Assembly: GCA_025677825.1 (NCBI GenBank)
Contig: JAIXMO010000005.1
Location: 682,001-746,000, forward strand
Source: Helicostylum pulchrum
Taxonomy: Eukaryota; Mucoromycota; Mucoromycetes; Mucorales; Mucoraceae
Length of the DNA: 64,000 nucleotides
Direction: 5' to 3'
Shown: positions 10,291 through 20,259 of the stretch, piece after piece
How positions within the stretch are numbered: the first letter of the stretch is position 1
Layout of the letters: every line of letters starts with the position of its first letter
Translations under genes and position numbers: made by a program
Notes under the pieces: generated by a model
Told to the model about the DNA's origin: nothing
The model's database searches: none
The model's input: the letters and a program-made list of their open reading frames with translations, nothing else

Positions 10291-11529
10291 TGATGTCGTT
10301 GTTTACGTTTTCTTCTCCCTTTTTTTTTTGCCTCTCTTTCTCTCTATCGCATCTATATACCTATATAATATTTTTATATACACTGTTTTGTTGATTAATA
10401 ATAAAGAAAAAAGAAACATATTGTGTCTAGATTCTATGCAAAGAACTTTTTTTAATACTAAGTATACGAAGGGGATAAGATGTATGGGTATACGTATTAC
10501 AATAAAGTGATTATAATTTTGCCCATTCATCGTGTGTAGTACAGGGGGAAAAGAAAAATAGAAGGAGGAAAGAACTAAAAAAACAACAACTGGTTATTTT
10601 TAGGAGTAGGGGAAAAGGGAATTTAGTTGATCAAGATTTCTCTATTAAATCTTCGATAAAAAAACTTGCGTATTTTTTAAAAGAGGCAAATAGAAGTTAA
10701 TTAGTTCTAATTAGGTTTACTACACAAAGTAATTTTTTTTTTTACATGTTTGTTTTTAAATTTCACTTGGTTTTTTTTTCTTGTTAAATGATTTATTAAA
10801 CAAGTATATACACAATTGAAAAAATAAATAACCCCTCCAGGTAGGAAAAAAAAAGAATGGTCTAGAAAGTCGCCTTAATAATTAGAGTAAGGCAAAAAAA
10901 GTGTGGTTTTTGTTTGAAAAGTGAGGGGTTTTTTTTAGTATAAGAAAAAAGGAGAAAATTCAATCTTGTTAGACTGCCTTGCAATCCTAAATATTCAATC
11001 GAAGGTCGAATTGAAGACAAGAGCATCATAATACCGGAATGGAGGGGGTCATATTAAAATACGATTTATTATTTGCGCGATCTTCCGGGTTTGCGGATTA
11101 CTTCCTTGTTACGTTTTATATTCAAGAATACACATTGTTTTTTTTTTGGCAAGAAAATGTTTATGTTAAATATTGTATTGACCTAATTTTATTGGCATGA
11201 AGTGATGGGAGAAGGAGAGTGAAAGAGCGTATAAGCGAAAGATATATGAATATCTTTTTTGATTCCATAAGAAAGAAGGCATAAATAATGGTGTTGCATG
11301 AGCGTGGAAGTGAATTAAAAGGTAAAAAAAAAGAAAAAAGAAAAAAAGAATCATAAATGAAAAGGTTTTGAAATTGATGCAGGTTTTGGTTTGTTTTTCG
11401 AGAAAAAAAAGGGGGGGTGTGGGGATATATACTCTTTCGCTCATTCTGTTCGTCGTTTTTTTGTGAAGTTATCATTCACTTTTTGTATAAAGTTATATTA
11501 GGGTTACGGTATGTATACATGTTTGTCAA
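10291..11529. other. Intergenic between convergent MKK1 and HSF-like genes
   Basis: About 1.2 kb, AT-rich, with poly-T/A tracts and no coding signal I trust. Overlapping minus-strand frames at 11161-11475 are low-complexity Phe/Leu runs from T-rich DNA. It should hold the 3' UTRs of both neighbours. Confidence 0.4.
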
Positions 11530-12000
11530 TTACATACCTTCTGATTGATTCTCTTGAAAATTGGCGTTTGGCTCAGGGTTTAATAGATAGGATTCTCTGC
11601 CAAACCCCATGCGTCGATTCACTTCTATATTTAAGAATTCAGGGATGAGTTTTTCGATCGCGAGAGAAGAAATAAATAAATTAAAACTTACCATGTGTTG
11701 GTGGTGATGAATTGTAGTGTTTCTTACCATCGGGAGATCGAATCGGGAGAGATGGATTTTGATATAGATGCTGCTGTGATAACAAAAACTGTTCCATTGA
11801 CCGCGATGCAGTAGGAGAAGACGAATAACTGCCCCTACGCTCCTCTAGTATAAGTGTAGCATCTACGGGTGGTGTCGCAATTTGACCGGTAGGAGATACC
11901 TGACTGGTATTATCTGCTGCAAATAATGTTTGTAGTTCGTTTAGTTTTGATAGAATAATTTCTATTTTTAAAAAAAAAACTCGATTAAGTTTATTTTCCC

Positions 12001-12031
<31 letters not shown>

Positions 12032-13007
12032 CGCATGATGGTTTACCTTTTTTCAACTCATCAGGTCCTCTGTAACCTATCAATAAAATAAAATTAGTGT
12101 CTGGCAAAGGTACCGCAAAGAAAAAAAGAGATCTATAACTTTACCATCTCCTTCTAATACACCTCCCAATAACATGGCAAATTCTCCAATTGTTTCTTGT
12201 TGTTTTGTTAATAAATATTTTAAGTTATTGGTTTCGTTTTTTAAAATCTCATAGGATCTTGTAACGTGATGTAAACGGTCTTCGATATGCAAGATATGTT
12301 TATACATTGGACCGTAGATACCGTCGTCTGTTTCTGTAGAGGCTCTATTAGACGAATTACGTGGAGAGGCGTTGTAAGCTGGCTTGGTACTTTTGCGTTT
12401 GATATTTTGTAAGTCTTCGATATCCCCGCGCTTAAAATGAGGATGCTTAAATTCCCAAGTTTGATTATCAGACGTTAAATTAGAATGTATCATATCATTG
12501 ACTTTATGAAATCCATACACTGAAATAAAAATATATCAGTTTTTTTCTTTATATATCTACAGTGTCTCGATGTAGTAAAGACTTACTGTTCAATTGACGT
12601 ACAAAACTTTGCCAATTGTTGTGTTTAAAATATTGAGGTAATACAGTTTTTGAAAATGAGGTAGGGTTGGCTACACTGAATAGGTCACCTCTTTCTGACC
12701 AAGAAATAAGGCTTTGAATTGATGTATCTTCCAGCATTCTACAAGGATAAGGTAAATGCCCTTTTTTTTAAAGCGGTAATAATTTAAATTGTGTATTTAC
12801 TTGTATAATTTATTAACGAAGGCTGCTTGTGTTCGGACTGTTGTTATATCTACATCTGCGCCAGATGGTTCTTGATTATCTAAAGAGATGTACATATTAA
12901 ATAAACAAGAAAAAAAAAAAAAAGGTAAAAATAAAATTCAATTATCTGATTTTTTATTTATAGAAAAAAAATTTAAAATAAAAAGTAGTACCTCTTTCTG
13001 CTGTCAT
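11530..13007 (-). CDS. HSF-type transcription factor
   Basis: Seven exons: 13007-12992, 12879-12801, 12738-12587, 12519-12145, 12076-12047, 11916-11692, 11624-11530, giving 323 aa. Splicing rebuilds a full HSF DNA-binding domain near the N-terminus: AAFVNKLYKMLED, SLISWSERGDLFSVANPTSF, then LPQYFKHNNWQSFVRQLN joined across an intron to MYGFHKVND, and TWEFKHPHFKRG. After it come a coiled-coil-like stretch (HILHIEDRLHHVTRSYEILK..LKYLLTKQQ), which may serve oligomerisation, and a Ser/Pro-rich tail. The intron inside RQLN/MYGFHKV splits the recognition region. It is shorter than Hsf1 and lacks a Skn7 receiver domain. Targets are unknown. The last exon ends GMTAA next to a donor-like GTATGT, so a further 3' exon is not fully excluded. 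Confidence 0.88.
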
Positions 13008-16000
13008 ACTTAAATGTACATATTTTTCTTTTACTGGGAAAAAAAAGGATATGTATCTAAATACTTATATGTATTTGATTTTATACCAATATGAATGTAG
13101 AAAAAATATAAGAGAGAGAGAAAAGGGAAGAAAAAAATAGAATTAAATTTTTTTAAAAAAAAAAATACGCACACACAGACTTTTTTTTTTATTATAAATT
13201 CAGAAGAAATCAAATAAAGGAACGCAATAGAAGAAAAAAAGAATTGAAAAGAATAAAAAAATAATTTTTTATTTATTTCTATTTTTTTATTTTCTCATTC
13301 TGTCACGATCAAATAACAGATTTTTTTTTTCGATCGAGCGGTATAGTAAAATTACCTATTAAGGAATGGTTTTTTTTTGCTCTGTTATTTGCAACTCGAA
13401 CAAGTATTTTGAAATGATTTATACAAAAAGGAAGCGAGAAAAAAAAAATACACATATTTTATGGTAAAATGGAATTTTTACTCATTTAGGAGGTAGATAA
13501 GTTACAAAATAGGAAAGCAAAAACGTAGATCGGCAGGTCCTTAATTCGGTAAAATGATGTCAGCCCCCAATTCAAACCAAGTTTTTGGCTCTTTAATTTA
13601 CTTTGTAATTCGGTGCCTCTTCTCTTTGATGAAAGCAATACTACTGCTGTAAAAGTTTGGTAAACAAAAAAAAACCCTGTCTATCCCGAACTGTCGGGAA
13701 TTATGAGCTAAAAATCTTCACTGCCCAGACTTGATAAGGTTGCTATCCTGACTATTGTTTAGCACTCGTATAAAGATGGGTTAACTTAATGAGATTAAGG
13801 CTTATAAACGCAATGAGGGGTTTCATATTGTTACTGTATGCTTTGTCACTACATAACCCCCTCAAACGACAACAACTTGTTAAGCAGTTTAATTATTTAA
13901 AAAAATCCAACCGTTAGTACATAGAAAAAGGAAGTATCGACAAACATCTCGAAGCTAGTTGTACTACAAAGATTTGACCAAGCGTTCTGTTACTGCTGAG
14001 CCCGAGGAACGTATAATTGACTAAGATTTTTGCTTAAAACGAGTAGGAAAAGTTTAACTGGGTTTTGCTCAGGTACAATAAATTATTATCTCGATTTATT
14101 AGTTATTTATTGATGTTCATATACTCTTGAGAAGAAAAAAGCTCCCCCTGAAAATGAGATTTAAGAAGAAAAAGAAACGCTCCAGAAAAAAAACCTAGGT
14201 TTTTTTTTATCTCAGTAACACCTATACGGCTTTAATAGGTTCTTTTTTTAGTATTTAACTAATTATTTTCTATAATTGCTCCTACTGCTGATATATATAT
14301 ATATTTTTTTCCTTTTATGTTCACCTTATTAGATATAGCAATTACATAACTAAGGAGAAAAAAAGGGTAACAGTAAACATGTAATTTGAAAGGGAGATCA
14401 ATCATTTACGTACAGTGCTCACGGTGCCAATTTGCGCCTTTTAAAATATATTTGCGCACTTGCAAATATCAATTTGCGTTAAAACTAATTCTTCCTAACG
14501 CAGTTTGCGTTGCTTTATTTTGGTATGTAAATTAAATGGGGAGCTCGTTCAAACAGCCTTCAAATACTTTAACCAAATGCTGTGCAAAATTACGGAGATG
14601 GTTTCTGGGAACCTGATCGCATGCCTAGGATATTCTATTTTTAAGATCCTCTGTGTTGCCTCTAATGCATTTACGATTTATGAACTTTTTTTTGGTAGTA
14701 GATAATATATACACGAAACTTTACATAAAAATTATTGTCAAAAGTCCGCGTAGAAAGTCCTAGTAGAATATTATTCTATTATACAAACGTAATATGCGAT
14801 AGCCAAAGTTTAATAATTTATAAGCAGGTTTCGAACATTATTTTTCTGGAGCGTCCATAATGTCGTGCAGATCAAATATATTTTGCCACAGAAAAGTGAC
14901 ATCACGAACTGAAATGTCGTGCGGATTGTCGTGCGCCAAAAAAAATCCTTGTCCAATTACCTCACTGTAATTTTTTTTGAATGCACAAATATGCATAGAA
15001 ATAAAATATGGTTTTCTTAAAGAGATTAAGTTTCTTATACGACATACCGCTTTGTCATTAAGTAAACAATTAATAAAATGCAAAAAGCACAAAATTAGTG
15101 CCTTCTGTAAAGACTACTTTTTTTTTTTCGGCATTCAAGTTCCACAAGAACATCTCTCCAATATAATCAAGCACACTGAGAAGCGTCTATATGACAGCGC
15201 TTCCACTCTCATAATGTTTGAAAATTCTGCCTACGTTTTTGGGCTTAAGTTAACCAGAAAAATAAAATCGAATCCATCATCTTTTTGAAAATGAATTAAC
15301 CATAAATTGATAGGAAGAATTAGTTTTAACGCAAATTAGGATTTAGAAAAGCACAAATTGGCACCGTGAGCACTGTAAATATTTATTACTCTAAATCGGT
15401 ATTGACATCTCTATTTGGATTTCATCCCCCTTTTTTTTTTACCCTGAACGCGTTTTAGAATTTCAATTATACAAAAAAAAAAACTAAAAAGGATTTAAAA
15501 GATATTCCTCTAATGAAAATGGAACATTCTAAAATTGGAAGCAGTAATATGCACAAATAAGCCACTTAGGGGGGGTGTAGAAAACGAATGATTTATTTGA
15601 AACAGCATAATGCATGTGTGTTACGGTGTGACTTTCAAAATTATGAAACAATTTGGGATTAAAATCTAATAATTCGAGGTTTGCAGGTCGTTAGTCAAAC
15701 GTGCTCTTTCTTATAGTCAAGACGGTACCTTCTTCTGACGCCAAACGATAAAACTAATTTATTTGTTTGTCAGGACAACTAATTGATCACTTTATTTAAG
15801 ATCTGTAAATAAAATATATTTCTTCTCCTATTTATTTCGCTTAATTTGCACTAGTCTGTTCTTCTCCATAGAAGTTTTCGTATTACTCTTTTTTGCTCTT
15901 GGTCGTACAACATGTACAATGTGAATTGGTTCTAATTTGATATATTCCTTGGCAACTGGTGCATTCAATAAAAATACATCATGCTTTATATGGTTTTATA

Positions 16001-16082
16001 TATATAAAAAGACGCAATCAGAAATAGAACTATTATGTTTAAAGGTTTTATTGTTTGGAGGTGATAGAGTTACGGAAGTTAA
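13008..16082. other. Long intergenic region containing a Tc1/mariner-like element
   Basis: About 3.1 kb without a supported host gene. 13008-13550 is the HSF-gene promoter side, rich in A/T tracts. A 16-bp palindrome TCCCGAACTGTCGGGA lies near 13685. The 14413-15375 element is annotated separately. 15376-16082 holds the 3' side of the MINDY gene and no ORF of note. Confidence 0.45.
14413..15375. mobile_element. Tc1/mariner-like element, non-autonomous or decayed (963 bp)
   Basis: Ends are CAGTGCTCACGGTGCCAATT (left) and its exact inverted copy (right, ..AATTGGCACCGTGAGCACTG), each flanked by TA, the target duplication of Tc1/mariner elements. The TIR match continues past the first 22 bp, and a subterminal block AATTTGCGTTAAAACTAATT is also present inverted at both ends. 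Internal frames (plus 14977-15288, minus 14838-15092) are under 105 codons and show no DDE/D catalytic motif, so transposase is absent or unrecognisable. TGTCGTGC occurs three times within 75 bp at about 14860-14935. Confidence 0.8.
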
Positions 16083-16594
16083 TTAAGAAATAATACATCT
16101 ATCGCTTTTCTCATTTTTTTTTGAAGGTTTTTTATTTGAGATTTGACTGTTTCTTTTTTGCTGTTGCTCCTGCTGTTGCTTCTGCGGCTGCTCCTGTCGT
16201 TGTTGTTGTAAGTTTTCCTGTTGTATATTTTGTCGCTGCTGCTGTTGTCTCTCTCGTTGTCTCTCTTGTTCATCTTGCATAGATATAGCAATAGCATAAC
16301 TATACAAAAACGTTTTAGTAGTCGATATATTGAAATGATAATATTATATTCTTACTCTAAATCAGCATTGATATCTTTATTTAAAGTATCCTCTTCCTGA
16401 CGTGTTTTAAAGTTCCCGTTATAAAACTGAGAAGCGCCTTGATCGATGTCTGTGATGTTCTCCCAAATAACAGAACGTTCTAAAACGAGGCCTGAATCAG
16501 TAACTAGCATGAATAGGCCATTTTTATGTCTATAAACGGTAGAAAACTATGTGATAATATTAGAAACAATAGAGCATGTGTATGTGTATTACTA

Positions 16595-16646
<52 letters not shown>

Positions 16647-17704
16647 GTGGTTGTTTCTGAACAAGACAAATAACGAGTCAATTGGGATGGAGTTTAGCAA
16701 TAATTCAAGACCGAAATAAGTCAATTGAGCCGCTGTATTGTTCAAGAATTCCGTGGCGATAAACCCTTAATTATACAAGTTAGCGACCTACGCACTCCTT
16801 CTTTTTAGAAGCCAAGTGCTTTTTTTTTTTTTACCTTGGTGTAACTTTTCTTCCTCTTCTAAAGTGAAAGGTTGGTCATTGGTACGAGAATTGATCTCAT
16901 CGGCTTGGACGATATATTCAACGATACGATTGTATGATCCGCAAGTATTTACAACAATGTCATAGGTTTCTATATCCTAATAATTATAAAACATAAGTAT
17001 GCTGTCAACTTTCCTCCCTTTTTCCCTTACTTGAGGATCAGCAATCCAGCCATGAACAAGGTCAACGTTAAATAAGTCAAACATTGCTAATTCCTTTGTA
17101 GGTTCAAACCCATGGATAGAATCAAATTTAATATTAACGTCTAAACCAACCTTCAAGTTGGGCAAAATAGATAGGGCATCGTCAAGGTCATACTCGGAAG
17201 TAGCACGTCTCTTTTCAAGTTTACGAGGCGTAACCTGAGTTTAAATGAAGTGGTAATAATAAAAAAAAGCTTAAACAAATTGCATAATAGAAAAAAAAAG
17301 GGTGTTGGCTTTTTTTTTTACCTCTTCTTGCGATGCATGATTTAACAAGTAGTCGCCTAGTCTTTCAACCAAATACTCAAATTTAACTATTTCTCTATCT
17401 GGTGGCTGAATATCCAAGTCCCCTCTCAAGAATAACACGTTACAAATAGCTACTAAAGGACAGGGCCCGTTTTCTATTTTGTCATGGTTATATAACTCAT
17501 TGTTATTTAAATATTGTGGAGGGGTTTATGTTTACCGTTTTGCGTAATGATTCGAATCGTTTTCTCTTTCCATTCAATCGTTTTTACTAGATATTCATCT
17601 TCGCCGCACTGACTAGCTATATCAGGTAAAGTAACGGGCTCCGTTTCTGTAATTGGGTCTCGGTTTAAGTCTACTGTATCAAGTTTTAAGTTATTGTCTT
17701 CCAT
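16083..17704 (-). CDS. MINDY: MINDY1/2-family Lys48-specific deubiquitinase with CaaX ending
   Basis: Seven exons: 17704-17536, 17473-17322, 17234-17031, 16976-16835, 16765-16647, 16546-16356, 16299-16083, giving 397 aa. The catalytic core is clear: VKTIEWKEK..RIITQNENGPCPLVAICN with catalytic Cys61, LDDALSILPNLKVGLDVN, ELAMFDLFNVDLVHGW, TAAQLTYFGL, and LFRNNH joined by splicing to FSTVYRHKNGLFMLVTD (catalytic His262). The C-terminus has a DYAIAISMQDEQERQ helix resembling the ubiquitin-interacting MIU of the family, a Gln-rich stretch, a basic patch and a final CIIS, a CaaX prenylation box (Ser favours farnesyl). This predicts a membrane-attached enzyme trimming K48-linked ubiquitin chains. 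The intron after exon 5 begins GT followed by about 48 A. Confidence 0.93.
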
Positions 17705-17821
17705 CTTATCTTGCAAATATTGTTATATAAAAAGAAAGCCGAAAAATAATAGAAAAAAATAAATATTTTATTTAAAAAAGAGTATTACACGTGACACAAT
17801 ATATAGTTTTTTTTTTTTTTT

Positions 17822-19500
17822 TTAAGTTGGAGGTAAAGGAGGTTCCTCAATATCAGATAACTCACCGTCAGATACTTCCTCATATACCTCTTCTACATCA
17901 CTTCCGTCCTCTTCACTATTGTCCTCTTCTTCCTCACTCTCATCCCCACCCTCTTCTTCTTCCTCTTCTTCTTCATCATCACCAAATCGAAGTGTTTTTA
18001 TATCACTATCACTCTCTCTTTCAAACTGACTCCAACCATCATCATCATCACTATCATCAAATAATCGAACAAACCCATCCTCCTCTTGTTTTTCTTCATC
18101 TTGTTCCATTGGTTGTGGTTGAGGTCTTGTCCAAACCTTTGCAGCAGCAGCATCTTCAATCGCCTTTTTCTTTTCCAGTTTAGCCATCTTTTGAGCGTGA
18201 AAGTATTGAGGACTAACCCAACTACCTAATCGAATAATACCTGAAGCCTTGGCAGTAGACGCGGTACGTTTAGCGACATGAGGTAATCTACAATTTGCGT
18301 TTGAGCATTGACCAGTTTCCGCGAATTCAGGACATACATGAACATGTTTTTCAACACACTCTGTACCTTTAGAACAATATCCTTCCATGGCAAACGCTTT
18401 ACATACAGGGGCATCTGTGCTGGTTCGAACATGCATGTACATACAAGGATCATTCTTACAACTTCCTTTTTGGAAATGGACACAGTGAGGCATGTTGAAT
18501 TCGTTGGGCGTGTGCGATAATTTACAGATTTTTTGACACTTGTTTTGTAAGAAGCGAGGGCAGATGGCTCGTCGGTTCACATCGTGTTGAAAGGTACAGC
18601 GGTTGGCGTTAGGGCATTTACCGTATCGCGTAAAGAACCCACAGTAACGTGGTTTCTTGGCTTGCGTACTAAGGACAAGTGATTTACCTGATCTGCCCTG
18701 TCGGACGTACCCTTCAGGGCCTCTTGTAAATACCATGTTGCCTCCTTTACGCTTTACTCCACCAGGTGCTTGACCAAGCACCATATTTTGGTTCGTATCT
18801 CGTCTAGAAAAAAAAGTTGTATTATATATATACCTATATTCCCTTCTTTTTTTTTTTTTTTTTGCTTTCACACACACGTATAAAATTAAAAAAAAAAAAA
18901 CTTTAATATACGTTACCTTTTTAATGTACGTCGAACTAATACTTTGGGACCCATAAAGTTTGATTTGGTAGTATTGGAATCAAATAAATCTTTACGGATT
19001 AATTTTTTACCCTTTACTACAAAATCAATACCGTTAATGGCCACTTGCTTTCTGCCGGTGGCTGCGTCGACGGATTTGACCATGGTGTTGTTGGTAGTCG
19101 AGGTACCTTTATGGTTAATAACTAGTTTACGGTGGTGACTCTTTTGCGTTGGTGGTACTGTTGAAGAAGGTGTTGTTGTGTTTAAAACGAATTTACGGTT
19201 ATGGCTAACTGGGGGAGTTTGGGGTCTAATGTAAGGTACTGGTCTACCGTAGGGTTTTGATCTCGTATAAGGTGCGTATGATTGAGGCGAGGATATCGGT
19301 CTCGCATAGGGTCGAACGTTGTTTACATTAGGTCGAACTACTGACATGTTTCCTCCTCGACCTCGAGCATTGTAAGGTCGTGCAGGGTACGCTGGTAAAG
19401 TGTTGTAAGTGGGTATATATCCTCCTTGCATACTTTTTTGCTGATTAATCGCTGAACTTAGCTTTGCTATACGATCGAGCATTTCTTGATCAGTAGCCAT
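17822..19500 (-). CDS. ZC3H3: CCCH zinc-finger protein, ZC3H3-like
   Basis: Two exons, 19500-18917 and 18803-17822, giving 521 aa. The N-terminal third is Pro/Arg/Tyr-rich and basic. Five consecutive CCCH fingers follow (about residues 245-375): RYCGFFTRYGKCPNANRC, ICPRFLQNKCQKICKLSH, HCVHFQKGSCKNDPCMYMH, VCKAFAMEGYCSKGTECVEKH, VCPEFAETGQCSNANCRLPH. The spacing and five-finger tandem match ZC3H3 (Smicl), a nuclear factor in mRNA 3'-end polyadenylation and export; CPSF30/Yth1 is the nearest alternative. The C-terminus is very acidic (about 100 residues, D/E runs), which could mediate nuclear interactions. It lies 117 bp upstream of the MINDY gene on the same strand. Confidence 0.85.
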
Positions 19501-19518
19501 TTTCAAAATGTTTTTTTT

Positions 19519-20073
19519 TTATATTGATAAAGTGAAAAGAAAGAAAAAAAAATGAAACGGGGTCCAACGATGAATTAGAGTCACAGATAGGAAGTCCGAA
19601 TTGCCTGACTGCTTTACGAGTCGCTTGGACCATCTACCTGTGTGTTTAGCAGGCGTAAAGGTTTCATCTTGAATTCTAGGCTGTATGTTTGTTACAAATT
19701 TTGAAAGAGCATGCAAATGCGGCTTAAGATTCTTTAGCTTTTTACCGAGGACTAGTGGTACTCTTGAGGACTTTCGCTCTTGTAAAGACCTGAAGCTTTT
19801 TCTATGGAGTACGGAAGAAAACAGCAGTTCTTTCAGCTTTCTGTATACATATGATTTACCAGCAACAGTAAGAGGCGTTTCTTTCACGATGTATAATTTT
19901 TTTCGCTGAAGATAAACCAGCCATTTGAAGGAAATTTCTCTTTCGGACCACAAGATCCTTGCTGTGGGATCAGTAGTATCTTTTAGAGGTGACAAGATAT
20001 CCAAAGCTAGCCTATGTACAACCCGTGGCAAATATTCAATAATGCAATAGTGTTTCATTGATTTCAAATTCAT
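19519..20073 (-). CDS. Hypothetical protein, basic, family not recognised
   Basis: Open frame of 184 codons from the first ATG in frame. The frame stays open up to 20172 without an ATG, so an upstream exon is possible. The composition looks protein-like rather than low-complexity: LPRVVHRLALDILSPLKD, TARILWSEREISFKWLVYLQ, then a Lys/Arg-rich C-terminal half. No signal peptide, membrane span or catalytic motif is visible. The stop lies only 18 bp before the ZC3H3-like start codon on the same strand, so the ZC3H3 promoter would have to sit within this ORF. I do not recognise the family. Confidence 0.4.
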   Translation of the reverse strand: MNLKSMKHYCIIEYLPRVVHRLALDILSPLKDTTDPTARILWSEREISFKWLVYLQRKKLYIVKETPLTVAGKSYVYRKLKELLFSSVLHRKSFRSLQERKSSRVPLVLGKKLKNLKPHLHALSKFVTNIQPRIQDETFTPAKHTGRWSKRLVKQSGNSDFLSVTLIHRWTPFHFFFFLFTLSI

Positions 20074-20203
20074 TGCAAAATTCAACAATATATTTAGGGA
20101 GGTTTTTTTTTTCCGACCATTTAGTGAATACAGATTAGGCAAATGTATGATCTTTAACTGTCGCGTCTTCACTCTTGTTTTAAAAAGGTTCTAAATTTTC
20201 CCT

Positions 20204-20259
20204 AAACTGCTTGTTAATCTTGTGTGCATATAAACTGCTTGTTAATATTGTGTGCATAT
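20204..20259. repeat. 28-bp direct tandem repeat (two copies)
   Basis: AAACTGCTTGTTAAT(C/A)TTGTGTGCATAT occurs twice head to tail with one mismatch, and AAACTGCGA follows as the start of a third, degraded unit at 20262. Confidence 0.75.

Noticed and set aside
11161..11475. Overlapping 92-104 codon minus-strand frames
   Set aside because: Phe/Leu-rich translation of T-tracts in 3' UTR-like DNA; no splice or domain evidence.
11962..11963. Acceptor ATAG at 11964-11963 for the HSF-like gene exon 6
   Set aside because: Both useful frames hit stops (TAA) before the conserved downstream sequence; TTTGCAG at 11917 keeps the frame.
14505..14705. 66-codon plus-strand frame inside the mariner-like element
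   Set aside because: No transposase motif (helix-turn-helix or DDE/D) and no continuity with other frames.
16079..16297. Asn/Ser/Arg-rich minus-strand frame over the MINDY C-terminus
   Set aside because: Wrong frame of the Gln-repeat exon; the frame ending CIIS is the one reached by splicing.
17791..18183. 130-codon plus-strand His/Leu-rich frame
   Set aside because: Antisense of the acidic tail of the ZC3H3-like protein.
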